DNA of 64,000 nucleotides from Asterella californica (lineage: Eukaryota > Streptophyta > Marchantiopsida > Marchantiales > Aytoniaceae), in assembly GCA_036924285.1 (NCBI GenBank), contig JAYKYS010000006.1, forward strand, positions 21,426,001 through 21,490,000, written 5' to 3'. Below are positions 9,125-20,661 of the stretch, in pieces. The notes below the pieces were generated by a model. It was not told where the DNA came from. It did no database searches and worked only from the letters and a program-made list of their open reading frames with translations. How positions within the stretch are numbered: position 1 is the first letter of the stretch; each line of letters opens with the position of its first letter. The position numbers were made by a program, and so were the translations under genes.

Positions 9125-11146
9125 ATCGTGTCGGATATTTTGTGCGTGAAGGATGTCCAGGAAAATGCGAGGTTCTTGGCTGTGGAGATGCTGTGTGCCA
9201 AACAGAGACAAGACAGAGAAGAACAACCACGAAAAAGGAATGCTGCGATATATACCACTCTGAAAGTATGTACACTGTCGATTCTTTCTCCAAACAGCAC
9301 AAAACTGAGGAAAAGACCAGAGCGGTCTGTAACCTACTTCAGAAGCCCTAAAACAAACCCCTGAAACGTAACCCTAGTCTGAAATCGCCAAAACGTAGCT
9401 CAAAGCAAGAGGAACTTCTCTTTGCTAACAACCAGAGCCACAACAGTATCATGCGATCCAAACCCAAGTCCAAACCACATCCACACACTAGCTCTTGGCT
9501 AAAGCTAGCTACCACAAGCCATACACAACCAACTAAGTCCTTAACGAACTCAAAAGGACGAAACCTGTAGCGAAGGAACCGAAAAAGACCTATCTGGGAA
9601 CTTTCTCCTTTCGCCAAACGATCTTCAAATGTTGATAGGGTCTCCTTCCCTGACTCCGTTGGCCCAAGAAACCTTCAGATCCGGCTCCCGATAGTTGAGA
9701 TGTCGCTAATTTTCGGTCGCAGGTGACCGAACCTTCAAAAACTCCTCCATGCGGCTTAAAACCGCTCACACCGCACAAACGGATCGTCTAAACTGATATC
9801 CGTCTTCGCTGGTAGGTAGATCTGGCTACTCTGAACCCAACAAGACTCCAAACAAGCCGTTTGGAGTTCCCCTTGCAAAACTACTCGAGAAATTTGGTCG
9901 CAGGCTACAAAAAACTGACGTAAATCGGCTCCCTGCGACTCAAATTTGCTCACCACACCCAAACCAACAATCCAATTCACTTACAGTCTTCTCCTATGCG
10001 TACATGAGGACTCCCTGATCGCGTAGGCACCAAGAACGAAGAGCTTGGTTCACCGATCGCGAAGAACAATCCAATCTCAGATCGCAGGCGATGAAAACCT
10101 GACGCAAGCGCTTCCCTGCGAGCCAATTTCTCTCACAACTCTCAAACCGCCCGATAAAACTTTGTATCGTCTTCAATTTCCTGAAGAACTCGTTGTTCTG
10201 ATCCCGATGATCCAAGGACAGCAAGTTTGGACTCCGGAACGGCCCGAACGGTCCAACTCTCCTTCACAGGTAACTGAAAAACCCAATTCTGCTCCCTGCG
10301 TCTCAATTTCTCCCAGTACGCACTCCCTGATCCGTCTCTTCCCAAACCGTTTGAACCAGTGCGTAGCCTGCACAGATCTGAACCCAACGACGCCTTGCGC
10401 GCTTGCATTGGACTCCTAAATCTCTCGCACCGTCCGCTGACAGGTCGCAGGCGCAAGCAAGCCCCTTAAGCAGCCCCCTTGTTACAGTCTGTACGTACGA
10501 AGTTCACTCCTGAATAATAAGAAGCAGGCCCCTTGCGTCTTTGATATAACGCCTGAAGCCCTGAATACCCAGTCAGCAAGTAACTAGGGGCCTAGCTTGA
10601 TTTTACCTTCTTTCGAATCGCATAACTTCTTCCCTGGATGTCCAAACGAAGTAAACAAGATGCCCATGGAAAGCTGACAATGAGCTCTATCCATCTATGC
10701 GATAAAAGTGAAGATCCGAAGTTGCGCCAAAAACTCGTAAGCTGGGGCCTAGCTTGTTTTCTCCATCTTTCGAGTCCTGTAACTTCTTCACTATGCGTCC
10801 AAACGAAGTAGACAAAGTGCCTATGGAAAGCTGACAAGGAGCTCTACCCATCTATGTGATGAAAATGAAGATCCGAAATGGTGCCAAAAACCCGTAAGCT
10901 GGGGCCTAGCTTGTTTTCTCCATCTTTCGAGTCCTGTAACTTCTCCACTAGGCGTCCAAACGAAGTAGACAAAGTGCTTATGGAAAGCTGACAAGGAGCT
11001 CTACCCATCTATGCGATGGAAATGGAGATCTGAAATTGTGCCAAAAACTCGTAAGCTAGGGCCTAGCTTGTCTTACCCATAAGTGTCTTTGGAGCGACAA
11101 AAGTCAAAATTTGATTTTCATGTAGGAGCTGGTCCACGACACGACA
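9125..11146 (-). repeat. 5' LTR of the nested element (2022 bp)
   Basis: Near-identical to 4661-6682, with about eight substitutions seen by eye. It lies upstream of the primer-binding site and gag on the minus strand and so should hold the promoter. I could not pick out a convincing TATA box. The 157-bp tandem array recurs at 10587-11068. Confidence 0.92.
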
Positions 11147-11151
11147 ACGGT
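11147..11151. repeat. Target-site duplication, right copy (ACGGT)
   Basis: Matches 4656-4660 and abuts the outer end of the 5' LTR. Its minus-strand reading supplies the Arg codon that links the two halves of the interrupted protease frame. Confidence 0.85.
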
Positions 11152-11488
11152 CAATAGCCGGCCTAGCTGATGACTCATCTAACCTAGCAGCCGCCGCTTG
11201 CCAAGTACCACTGGTAGCTGTCCTGATCCTCGACTCCATGGACACGTCTACCGTCTCTCGCTGAACTACTTCAACACTAGAGGTAACTACATCCTCTCTC
11301 TCACTGAGCGTGGCCGCCAACTGGAACACTGGAGCCAAGTTGACTCCCAATGCCTTCATATCCGTGGCTGAGAATAGTGGGGCTCGCAAAACTGCTGTAG
11401 CCGCTCCCAACATCGGGTTCGACGTCGCATCCACAAACGTCAAGGGTGGATTCACATCACACCCACTCCTGGATGTCGATGCCTCCAA
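11152..11488 (-). pseudogene. Gag-pol junction or pre-protease segment of the gypsy-like element
   Basis: An open stretch whose phase matches the protease frame beyond the nested insertion. It is rich in Ala, Val and Thr with no named motif, and probably links gag to protease. It ends at the target duplication, after which translation would run into LTR sequence. Confidence 0.7.
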
Positions 11489-11499
11489 CTCTACTGCTT

Positions 11500-13320
11500 C
11501 ATCGGTAGGTCATTTAGGAATCATAGATGTGGTCCTCAACGCCTCCGATAACGTGAACGACTGAGGAAGCCTGATCTGTCTACCAGCCTCCCCGCGTTGT
11601 GGATCCAACTCCACTGACGCACCTCGTGGCTCAGAGACACGTACTGCACCTCTAGTCACTGCCGCAGATGCCTCAATCTACGCCACACCAGCCATGAAGT
11701 CGAAGTCACCTCCTTCTCCTCCATAAGACGTGGAAGCCTCTGTTCCACCTGATCTCCGCTGAGCCATAGTCATACTAGCTATCCTCTGCTCCAACTGTTC
11801 AATCGAGCAGCCATACCTGCTTTGACGTCGTAGCAGGCGGTGGACCAATTGATCCTCTCCCAGGTGTTGGACCTCTACCTCCAGCTCGACCACCACGGCC
11901 TCCCTGAGCTCCTCCGCCTCGTCCACGATCAACCTTCCCTTGCCGTAGCTCAAGATGAAGATCAAAACAACGGTCACTACTGTGACCTGGTCGCCCGCAA
12001 TGCTCACACTGCCTAGGCACCGCTTGAAACGTCCCAGATGTCTCATAACCACCTCTCCTTTGTGGACAATCCTTTTGCTGATGAGGACCATCACAAGTCC
12101 AACAAGGACCTGCTTGCTGCTGACTAGAGAAGGACGGCATGGGCTTCTGCCCACCAGATCCTCCAGCACCTCCATGGGATCACGAGTGTTCAACACGATC
12201 CTTACCACCACCACCACCACGCTGTTGCGTAGCCTGTGATCCTCGAGAAGAGGAGGTCGCCCTATGTGATGCGAGTCCCACCCTCTCCTCTACCATGTTG
12301 AGCTCTATCCGCTCAGCCAAACTAAAGACAACCGCTAATGTCGGAGCGGTGTCTCTAAGGAGAGTGGCATCCCTGACTCTCCTACGCAGCTCCCGATCTA
12401 GTATCCCATACCAGAACTGGACTGCATGTGCTTCTGTCACCCCTTGGGTAACGCTGATCAACCGCCTCATGCGAGTAAACGCCTCGCGTAGGCTCTCTCC
12501 AGTCTTTCGCTGGAACTCCTGCAGACTCTTCAACTTGTCGGTCTGCACACCCTGATAATTCTTCCTCAAACAGTGGAAGAACTGAACCACAGGGTTAAAC
12601 TCTGGTGGTATCCCGCTCGCACTACCACCTGCTCCACTACTAGTGGACGCACCGTTGGTAGTAAGGACTCCGCCACTCGTGGATGTACCACTACTACTGG
12701 CACCTGACCTCGTAGGTGCTACGCCTCCCGAAACTACACCAGTAGTGATAAAAACGTAGTTGAGAGACCAATGTTGTCTCTACAACTCAATCTCAATACC
12801 GTAGTCTCGTCTGAACTCGTGGTAATCGTCCATCGACAGTCCCTCCAAGTGCTGAAACAAACCTTTCCACGCCATGAAAGGTGTGAACAACTGTGGGTTC
12901 CGCATCTGCTGCAGATCGCACCAACTGTCGAACTCCTGGATGAAGTCATCCAGCTCAATGGTACCCACCGTACTCGAGTAATGTCGAGGCCCCTTCGTGA
13001 CCCCATAGATCTCGTCCATGTCCCACAACAACGATGTGGTGACACTAGACTCACCACCAGAAAACGTGTTGTCTGCGTCTGAATCGTCCTCTAGAACAAC
13101 CAACGGCAATGGTGTAGATCGTCGGTATCTCACCCCACTCCGTGTATACCCACTGTCCGAGAAGTCCTTACCAAAACTTCCCGAGAACTTCGTGGTGATA
13201 GAATCTCACGGACCAGAATGTCGAAATCCTCGTCACCACCGTAACTACAACTTGTCTATCCCCGCTCCTACTGAGCTCACTTATCTCCTACTAGGACGGT
13301 CAAGGTAAGGGCAACCTGTA
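11500..13320 (-). pseudogene. Gag region of the gypsy-like element (several frameshifts)
   Basis: Open pieces in different frames together resemble a retrotransposon gag. One piece near 13130-12780 is acidic and contains WDMDEIYG. One near 12590-12180 contains FHCLRKNYQG, LQEFQRKTGESLREAFTRM and FWYGILDREL, typical of the gag capsid core. One near 12140-11799 carries two zinc knuckles, CWTCDGPHQQKDC and CEHCGRPGHSSDRC, followed by Gly/Arg-rich sequence. Frames change between and within these pieces, so no product is expected. It lies directly upstream of the protease segment. Confidence 0.78.
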
Positions 13321-14969
13321 CCTACCATCACCACAAGCAGCCTCTCACGGTTTGTTGATCGTCACTTCAACTGCACCGTGAGAGAAACAAAGATAGTCTG
13401 ACTGATCATCACTCCAGTCTCACTACCGACATCACACTAGAGTAAACTCACTCTGGAAATCAAGCGCCAACACAGCAAAAATGCGGCTCACAAACAGGAA
13501 GTAGAATATGGAGGGGTTCCAACCACAAGAAGTCCAAACGATAACCCTCCACACTCAAACATTCACATAAAGAGAAACCCAGCCCCACCCGGACTGACGC
13601 GTCTTCTTCGGTGACCACATGCACAATATATGATCACCCGATTGTTATAACTTGTACCTAAGGTCACTAACTAGATGTCCATACCTCTAGTAGCTCCAAA
13701 AATATCAACGTGATAGCTCTACTAGCTCATCCAAGACAACTGCTACGAACTACCTTCATACGCGTCTTTTCGGTATAGGCAAACACTACCACAACAGCAG
13801 CTTCCCCCTAGTACTCTGGGGTCGCCCTACCACTCCTCTAGGAACGTGCGAGCAAGTCTCCTACTATCTTAAACCAGCCCCTAAGTACTTGCACGCATCC
13901 CTGTAAGACACCAAGAGCTATTGGTCTAGTGGTACAGCCAAAGTTGAGACTACAGAGTTAAGCGTCCAAGTCCAGAAATAGTGTTGGAATGGGTGACCTA
14001 CTGGTTTTACACTTCTCACACAACTGAAACTTGGATACCTCTCTCACGCACGCCAGCAAGCTGGCTTGCAGCGGGCGCGGGCTCAGGCTTTGCTCCGCCT
14101 CCGCACTCTCGCACTCCGCTCTCACGCCTCCGCACTCACGCACCTCTGCTCCTCGAAGCCTCAACTCCACACCTCGACACTCCCGCTCACTCTCCGCTCC
14201 GCTCCGTTAGGAGAAGAGTACCCGGGCCAAACACCATAAAGAAGGACGAGTACGACGAGAAAACACCCGAAACAGCAACTCAGGGTCGAAATTGCACCAA
14301 ATTGTCGAAATCAGCCAATTTGGAACTCGCAGACGGGATTTACGTCAGATTTTGGCCAACCCGCGACCTTCTTCGGCTTGTAACTTAGTCGATCCTTCAC
14401 CAAATCGAACGATTTTGGTTGCGTTGGAATCGTCTTCTCGGCGCGCACCTACTGCACTCCTCAGATCCAAAAATTATCGACCCAATCTAACCTGACACTC
14501 CCCGACGCACTTCTGCTGACCTGAAACCCGTCACAAAACCCGTCACCAGAAATTTCGACTTCTCATAACTCAAAAACGGCTCGACCAAACTTCGTGAATC
14601 TTCCTGCACTAAGACCGTCTTCCCAGTGCGCTTCCAACGAGCCCACATTGGTCTGACATTGTCGACTATTTCGTCTGCCACGCCCAAATGCGCATTTCAG
14701 TCCGAAAATGGTCACTTCAACACATTCCGCGAAATTTCAGCAGCGCTTCCGCATTACCTCACCACCAAATCGACTGCGAACAAGTTCAGACGACACCCAT
14801 ATACATAGCGATCGATCACAACACCCAAAACGAACTACTCCACGCACGTGCGCACCCGCAAATCGAAGATACCAACGATCTGTCAACTCCGGAGATACCA
14901 CCGGCAGCAATCTGCGACCTGAAATCTCTAAACCAGGCCTCTCAATCCGAGTTCTTCAAGTTATAACAA
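13321..14969. other. Probable 5' leader/LTR territory of the gypsy-like element, with no protein gene
   Basis: About 1.6 kb upstream of gag on the minus strand. It includes a GC-rich stretch (14050-14220) with repeated CTCCGC/CACTC words and a 5S rRNA-derived segment at 13940-14008. I could not find a matching second LTR in the window, so LTR borders are not set. Short open frames here show no domain. Confidence 0.45.
13940..14008 (+). repeat. 5S rRNA-derived sequence
   Basis: AGTTAAGCG at 13956 and the block GAATGGGTGACCTACTGG starting at 13987 resemble the internal promoter of plant 5S rRNA (AGTTAAGCG and GGATGGGTGACCTCCTGG). The distance between the two blocks, 31 bases, equals that in 5S rRNA. 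A TTTT run follows at once. The flanks are much less similar, so this is a derived piece rather than a working 5S gene. Known 5S-derived mobile elements are Cassandra TRIMs and SINE3; which this is, if either, is open. Confidence 0.7.
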
Positions 14970-15241
14970 GGTATGTACTCACTCCATCTGCCAACAGGCA
15001 CTAGACAATCACTACAGTCGAGCCAAATCCACTTTGTGCTCACAGAGAATCCAGATCTCACTCTCAAGACTACTCACCATAGCCAGGAGCTTGAAAGCTC
15101 AACTTGAAGAATTGAGGTCTCCAAGCCCCTACCTGCGAAGTATACCCCTTGTGGACACTCTCACCAACTTGCCCTAACGGCCTTACCGGGGTCCGTCACT
15201 TGGCACTCGGTCAACCTAGCCGAGTTATCAAACTGACGTGA
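14970..15241. repeat. 271-bp direct repeat, copy 1
   Basis: Starts GGTATGTACTCA and ends AAACTGACGTGA. It matches 17214-17484 with scattered substitutions and small gaps. The pair flanks a 2-kb segment holding an integrase fragment and a PHD fragment, so it could be LTR remnants, but termini and target duplications are not clear. Confidence 0.7.
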
Positions 15242-16620
15242 CAACCTAGATGTCGATGGATTGAATCGCAACTCATGCACGAGTCAGCAGGATCAGACTG
15301 GGGTGAAGATGACATGACGAGGTTGATGAGTAGATAGTGCTAGGGTGGCATGCATCTACCTTTCTTTGTGTGTTGGTCATGAACTCTAGTATGGAGGACC
15401 AGGTTGTATCTTTTTCAGATCAGAGAGTAGATGGTGAGTCTCCAGATCTTGAGGGTGGAGATGGTGTTCCAGACCAATGAGATATCTACGACGATGTGAC
15501 CGTAATGGAGTATCAACATACTGGCGTGGTGGTAAGCACAGTAAGTGCTAAGGAGCGAGATCGTGTCCTTCAACGAGTGAAGAGATTTCGACGAGAAAGA
15601 CGACATATACTTCGAGTGTGAGATGATGAGAGAGTACAGATAGTACCACATCCATCTCATGATGAGAGGGCACAGTTAGTACAACATGCCCGTGATGAGT
15701 TGAGACATTTTGGAGTGAAGCGTACACATAGCTTACTCCAAGGATAGTATTGATGGTGTGATATACATATTGATGTGCAACAGTTTGTCGCACGATGTGT
15801 GGTTTGTGATCAAGTACGAGCATCGTTTAATGCTCTTACTCCACTGTTACACCTCTTACTCATTATGAGGTTGGGTTACTGTTGGAGTTTGGATTTTGCG
15901 GATTCTTATAGTTGATTGTATGTCGCCACCGGTATGTATTGATGATGGTGGAGCACTTCTCCAAGTGGATTGAGTTGATGACATTACTGGACAAAGCAAG
16001 TGAAGGGACAGCGTATGCGTTCTTAGATCAAGTGTTGAGTCATTTTGGAGCACCAGCTGAAGTGCTGACAGACCAAGGTACAGAGTTCCTTGATGAGTTT
16101 CAGACCTTGTGTGATCAGGTGCTGATTGATCATCGGACTACATCTCGAGATCATCTTGAGGCGGATGGTTTGACGGGAGAGGGTAGTTCAGACAGTGAAG
16201 AGAGGATGCGCAAGTATGGCTTGAAAGACCACTTGAGGGACTGAGATGTGCAGTTATCATGGTTAGCTATGGGTTATCATTTTAGCCGACAAGCGTCTTT
16301 GGCTTCCTTCTCATCGTACTTTCTATTGTATGGTCGAGATCTAGATCTACCTTCGGTTATTCGTCGTGATTTTGCTGACGTGCTGAACTTTGATGACGCG
16401 GATATGTGGGTGAGAACATGTTCTCAACGAGTAGAGACATTTTGGAGTGTTATGTCATGGCTTTTGAGAACTTAGCGATGCTCAGCATAAAGACACGTTG
16501 TGATATACGACTGTTCGAGGAGGAGGTTATCAATCATCAATTCGCAAGTTTCATCCTGACAGTTATATCTATCTGCAGCAGACTGCACTGAGGACATTGG
16601 ATGTGACCGCATGACGCACT
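15242..16620 (+). pseudogene. Degraded RNase H end plus integrase fragment of the same gypsy-like family
   Basis: This plus-strand segment is a diverged copy of the minus-strand sequence at 1-1200. It opens with the NLDVDG part of RNase H, passes through a broken zinc-finger region, then the integrase core (LTDQGTEFLDEF at about 16066-16110) and a C-terminal segment with LSWLAMGY and PSVIRRD. Many stops and shifts are present. Where the left copy has stops at 552 and 300, this copy reads Trp (TGG) and Arg (CGG), which shows that those stops are recent changes in the left copy. Confidence 0.82.
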
Positions 16621-16912
16621 ATTTTACGAGTGCGTGAGGTGTTACCTTCTGGAGTACTCATGTTAGAGGGCCGTAATGGTGTTGTTTGAAAGGACCATGT
16701 GCGTTGTCATCTTCCCAACTTCGATGGTATCGTTGACTCATCGTCTCCCAAACTGACAATTAGGTCCTTCTAACTCCAGATAGTCCCATGTCCCAACTAC
16801 GCGATATACATCTTCATGGGTGTAAGGATCAGTAGGCCGGGTGCTACATCGCCCCATCATTAATCACATGTGTGCAATCCATACCATGCAAAGATCTAAT
16901 CAGCTATCTCTG

Positions 16913-17104
16913 CTATATACATCGAGGACAAACCCACCGTCCACTAAGAACGAGACTGAGAGATGGAGTCAAACATGACATGTGCCAACCTCTCGAACAA
17001 CCATCACACATCAACATACGGACTGCTCCACCAGCAGACCCACATAACATACATCTCAAGATTTCTCTCTTGTAGCTTAGCTGCACTATCGTGCGCATAC
17101 ACAT
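16913..17104 (-). pseudogene. PHD-finger fragment within retroelement debris
   Basis: A short minus-strand open frame contains a full Cys4-His-Cys3 pattern: CMLC, then CDGC, then WHMSC, then WVCPRC. This is a PHD zinc finger, a fold that usually reads histone H3 tails. It lies between two 271-bp direct repeats, next to an integrase fragment on the opposite strand. No start, stop or larger protein context supports a live gene. A retroelement origin is inference from location. Confidence 0.72.
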
Positions 17105-17213
17105 CGCTACACAACATACATCGCTGTCAGAGGAACATCACATGTACACATAACACATGGACGATCTCATACACATACACACAAGTGTACCACGATGATA
17201 AACGGTATGTACT

Positions 17214-17484
17214 CATTCCATCATGCCAACGGACACTAAACAATCACTAAAGTCGAGCCAAATCCACTCTGTGCTTGGAGAGAATCCAGATTATACTCAC
17301 CAAGACTATCCATCATAACCAAGAGCTTGAAGGCTCAACTTGAAGAACTAAGGCCTCCAAGCCCTACCTGCGGAGTATATCCCTAGTGGGCTATCACACC
17401 AACTTGCCCTAACGGCACTAACGACCTACCGAGATTCGTCACTCTACACTCAGTCAATCTAGCCGAGGTGCCAAACTGACGTGA
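17214..17484. repeat. 271-bp direct repeat, copy 2
   Basis: Matches 14970-15241 in the same orientation, including GTCGAGCCAAATCCACT and CCAAGCCC(C)TACCTGCG words. The two copies differ at many sites, so this is older than the nested LTR element. Confidence 0.7.
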
Positions 17485-17930
17485 TAGATGTCATGCGTAT
17501 ACACATTGCAACCTCTACCTCTCCTACCTCATTTCATAGTTAAGACAACAACATGTCTAGCAATGACTCACTCTACAACATTATACAATAAATAAATCTC
17601 TAAAGCATGGTTGGAAAATAGATCAATTGACGATGATGTTACACACTCATCGATTATCTATTCTATTGTCATAGATTGACTTAACAAGATGTTGCTTCAC
17701 TTCTTGCGCTCCAAACGGTCCACATCATAAGACTAATTCAAACAGGTTATTATAAATACGATACAATTACAAATTCACAAATGACAAGTGATCAGTGAAC
17801 GCATTTGTAACTCATGATAGTCTCATTTGTTGTTGGACGTGAAATCAATCTATATGAGAAAAAATTAGAAATCTATAGTTTTGAGTGTTATATCACTCTC
17901 AAATTCTTTGCACGTGATACTGTGCTCCCC
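17485..17930. other. No gene seen
   Basis: AT-rich DNA without a convincing open frame or repeat structure. Confidence 0.5.
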
Positions 17931-17939
17931 TTCCATGAT

Positions 17940-19085
17940 CATGTTCTGTAGCTAATCCGCATTTATATGTACCTTGAACTCGAATTCTCTGAAAAGAGAC
18001 ATCGTTTTCTCCTCAAATTTGACTATATCAAAATTGACTAAACGTGTAATCTTTGTCGTTTGCATACAGTCCCTACTCAGACCATAGCATGATATTTTCT
18101 ACCGATAACTTAGCTCTTTATATGCAAGACTGCCGTTTTCACATGTTCGCTTATCCAGCATTTTTCACCCGTCACGGCATAACCCTTACTTGTTCTATGA
18201 TACATTATATATACATGCTTGTATATCTGTCTTGGACTCGTGCATCTACCGCTATCTCTATCATCATTACCCTCATTTTGATTGAGATGATGTCTCTTCT
18301 GAGACAAGCGAGGGTTAAAAGATTGAGCTTGGAGTTATCTGTGCTAGTCTATCACACAAAGAGTGACCTCGACCTATCTTATTTCTCCTTGCTGATCATC
18401 TTTCTCAATCGAGATTGTCTACCGAGCATGTTTTTGGTGGAACGAGTTGGGGCTCTATTACACCTACTTTTTCAAGGCATTATATCCATTCTTGTATAGA
18501 GGTGAAGAAAATAATATTGCAAGCGCTTGGGTGGGACTCAGAAAGGTCTACAAGGAGCGAGATCTGCATCAAGTAACTCTCAAACAGCAGTAGCACCATC
18601 ACGTTGTTATGAAAAATATATATGAGACTATGGTCGTCTAGGAGGAGTTGTTTATGTTGGTATGAGTCACCAACGCAACAAATAGGGTCAAATTGACCTA
18701 CATGAATATCCTACCTCGGACGTTTCAGTTTAACAAGTATAAGAGCTCTAACTCGCTTTCCAATATTTTTACGTGTTGTCTTCTACAAATGCTTGTGTTA
18801 GACAAGTACAATGCTTCTCCGAGATGGATCATGCAAACTTGGATACAAAAAGGACGCTCTAACTCCCTCTGGCTGTCCCTTGTCAGACTCGAGGAGGTAA
18901 CACCAAAAAATATAAACAATATTGTTTTTACATAGATAACAAGCGTTATCTACATTGTAAGCACAAGTACTTTACAAAAAATTCCAATGACGAAGAGAAC
19001 ACAAGTGAGGATCCTCCAGAACCACACATTACTCAGAACGAGAAGCAGACACACCGCGAAGAGAATGTGGAACGTGCAGAGTAGT
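17940..19085 (+). pseudogene. Degraded copy of an unrecognised two-ORF family
   Basis: Two protein-like pieces occur in order on the plus strand. ORF A (about 18000-18250) contains YMQDCRFHMFAYPAFF and a following HYIY. ORF B (about 18660-19085) contains NRVKLTYMNIL, NKY, then KYNASPRWIMQTWIQKGRS with LW after it, NINNIVF and KYFT with an acidic tail. The same two pieces in the same order occur on the minus strand at 38613-36613. In the ORF B core about 60 codons align without gaps. This copy has stops and at least one shift. I do not recognise the family; neither piece resembles a transposase, RT or helicase motif that I know. Confidence 0.6.
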
Positions 19086-20430
19086 TTCCAGCTTTTATTC
19101 CCTTAGCTAACGCCTTGCTTAGATCCACCAGCTCTGATAGGCCAAACACTATCGAAGTTTGATATTTGGACTTAGCATACTGTAAGAAGAATTACTACCA
19201 ATCCTTTCACTAGCAGTACAGTACCAGTCCTTTTAATCTGAATTAGCTTTGAAATATATAATCAAGTTAAGACTTTCTATCTATAATGGATTCGATTTCT
19301 ATGACATCACTATAGCAGACGGTCAATTATGATATGCAATGGCTTAGAAACTTATATCAAGTTCAGATCGTTTAAAACAATAAAGCAGTTATGTATCATG
19401 CGTTTGATCGCTGTGATCGTGCTCAATTCACAATGCAAAACTTCAAAGTGAACATCTCTATGTAAATCCCAAGTTCCTGTACTGCCCGAGAAACTATAGT
19501 TATCTTACACATATGGTAATAATGACAACCCGATGGAAGAAATTCGAAAATAATAAATTTTGAAGCATCTGCCAGAGGACTACACAACACGACCCTTCTC
19601 ACGAAAGAATACATACGATTGGAGGAGATGGAAAATAATAGCTTTGGAGAAAAAATAAAATGGAAGAGATGAATATACATCTCAACTCACATCAAGGGGA
19701 CAACTTGTGAAAATGCAGTTCAGAAAAAGAAAAAAGAAATTATTATTTTCTCATTTGGCCGCGGGTTGCTACAATAAGCGAACGGAACACTATACAAGTG
19801 GAGATATAACTGAAATTTAGTCAAGAACATGTGGGTTCAAGTTTCTAATTAATGCGAATTTATTACAACCATAGGTGGACCATACATCCTCTTTTGCTGC
19901 ATGTGCAAAATTTAGCAAAGTGCTAAATAAAATGGGTTGTCAAGTGACTTAATCAAATGTCATTGGCGTTTTTCTTCAGCCCATACAGAATGTAGCAGTG
20001 TTGTTCACGCGAGTTGCTTATGAGTTTTGTACGACTGAAGTGATCATGTGTAATCAAGTTACCAAGTGGATTTTAAATTTAGTATTTTAAATTTAGTGAA
20101 AGTAATTCAGAAAACTTTGACACAAGTCACAATCTGCATACTTTATCTAGCAGTGCTTTTCCCCATGAAGGTGCGCTCTAGTACACTGAATTTTTCACTA
20201 ATCTTTTTGAAAACTGTTTGCAGCCAATTGTCCATGATTATTTTGGTTACCTAATTAAACATTTGTTTTTTTCTTTTGTTTTCCTAGAAGTGCAGTTTGG
20301 ATGCATATTGATTCGTTGCTGCTTACTGTTTTCATATATGTCACGAGACGTTATCCAAGACAAAGTTTATGGGTTAATGATTTTCTCGTATAAAGATCTG
20401 TGATCCACTAGTAAAAATATTTTTAATTTG
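19086..20430. other. AT-rich intergenic DNA, nothing recognised
   Basis: Only short open frames without domains. No inverted or tandem repeat stood out. Confidence 0.5.
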
Positions 20431-20432
20431 TA

Positions 20433-20537
20433 AGCTTTAGTTTATAGCTTAACTCTTCCAGAGGAAAGGTTAGTTCATAAATTAAAGCTCTTTGCATATT
20501 CCCCTCTTATGAACTTGGAAGAAGTGAATATGCAAAG
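20433..20537. repeat. Two-hairpin repeat
   Basis: Hairpin A (20433-20489) has AGCTTTAGTTTATAGCTTAA facing TTAGTTCATAAATTAAAGCT. Hairpin B (20490-20537) has CTTTGCATATTCCCCTCTT facing GAAGAAGTGAATATGCAAAG. Related A+B pairs recur at 34261, 39930, 42918, 54421, 56862 and 63359. Confidence 0.75.
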
Positions 20538-20661
20538 AAGTAGACTTATATAAAAATAGTAAACGACAATTAATCACAATATATTGTTAATTTGATGTGA
20601 TTCACTACCTAACTTCTCCTGAAAAAGGGTTAGGTCTTAAATTATCTAATCTTTTAATGAG

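Larger units (their letters stand above)
4661..11146 (-). mobile_element. Young non-autonomous (gag-only) LTR retrotransposon nested in the gypsy-like pol
   Basis: Two 2022-bp direct repeats (4661-6682 and 9125-11146) at a constant offset of 4464 bp flank a 2.4-kb interior. I count about eight substitutions and no length difference between them, near 0.4 percent. Outside both LTRs is the 5-bp duplication ACGGT. The primer-binding site lies beside the right-hand LTR and the purine tract beside the left-hand one, which fixes transcription on the minus strand. The interior has a single long ORF with a gag-type zinc knuckle and no protease, RT or integrase. The element would need pol proteins supplied in trans. 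Confidence 0.92.
1..13320 (-). mobile_element. Decayed Ty3/gypsy-like LTR retrotransposon carrying a DNA methyltransferase (interrupted by a nested element)
   Basis: Reading the minus strand from about 13.3 kb down to position 1 gives gag with zinc knuckles, protease, C5-DNA methyltransferase, reverse transcriptase, RNase H and integrase. RT before RNase H before integrase is the Ty3/gypsy order. The element runs off the window start inside integrase, so the 3' LTR is not visible; the 5' LTR probably lies within 13.3-15 kb but I could not delimit it. Positions 4661-11146 are a later insertion, and host-element sequence resumes in frame on either side of it. From protease to integrase the coding frame is the same except for two shifts inside the methyltransferase, and it is broken by nine stop codons. 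The copy is therefore dead. Domain assignments are from motifs read by eye. Confidence 0.88.

Noticed and set aside
12139..12555. Plus-strand open frames opposite gag
   Set aside because: The minus strand carries zinc knuckles and capsid-like sequence. The plus frames are shadows.
18110..18307. Minus-strand frame overlapping the plus-strand ORF A copy
   Set aside because: The plus-strand reading shares a motif with two other loci, so the minus frame is treated as a shadow.
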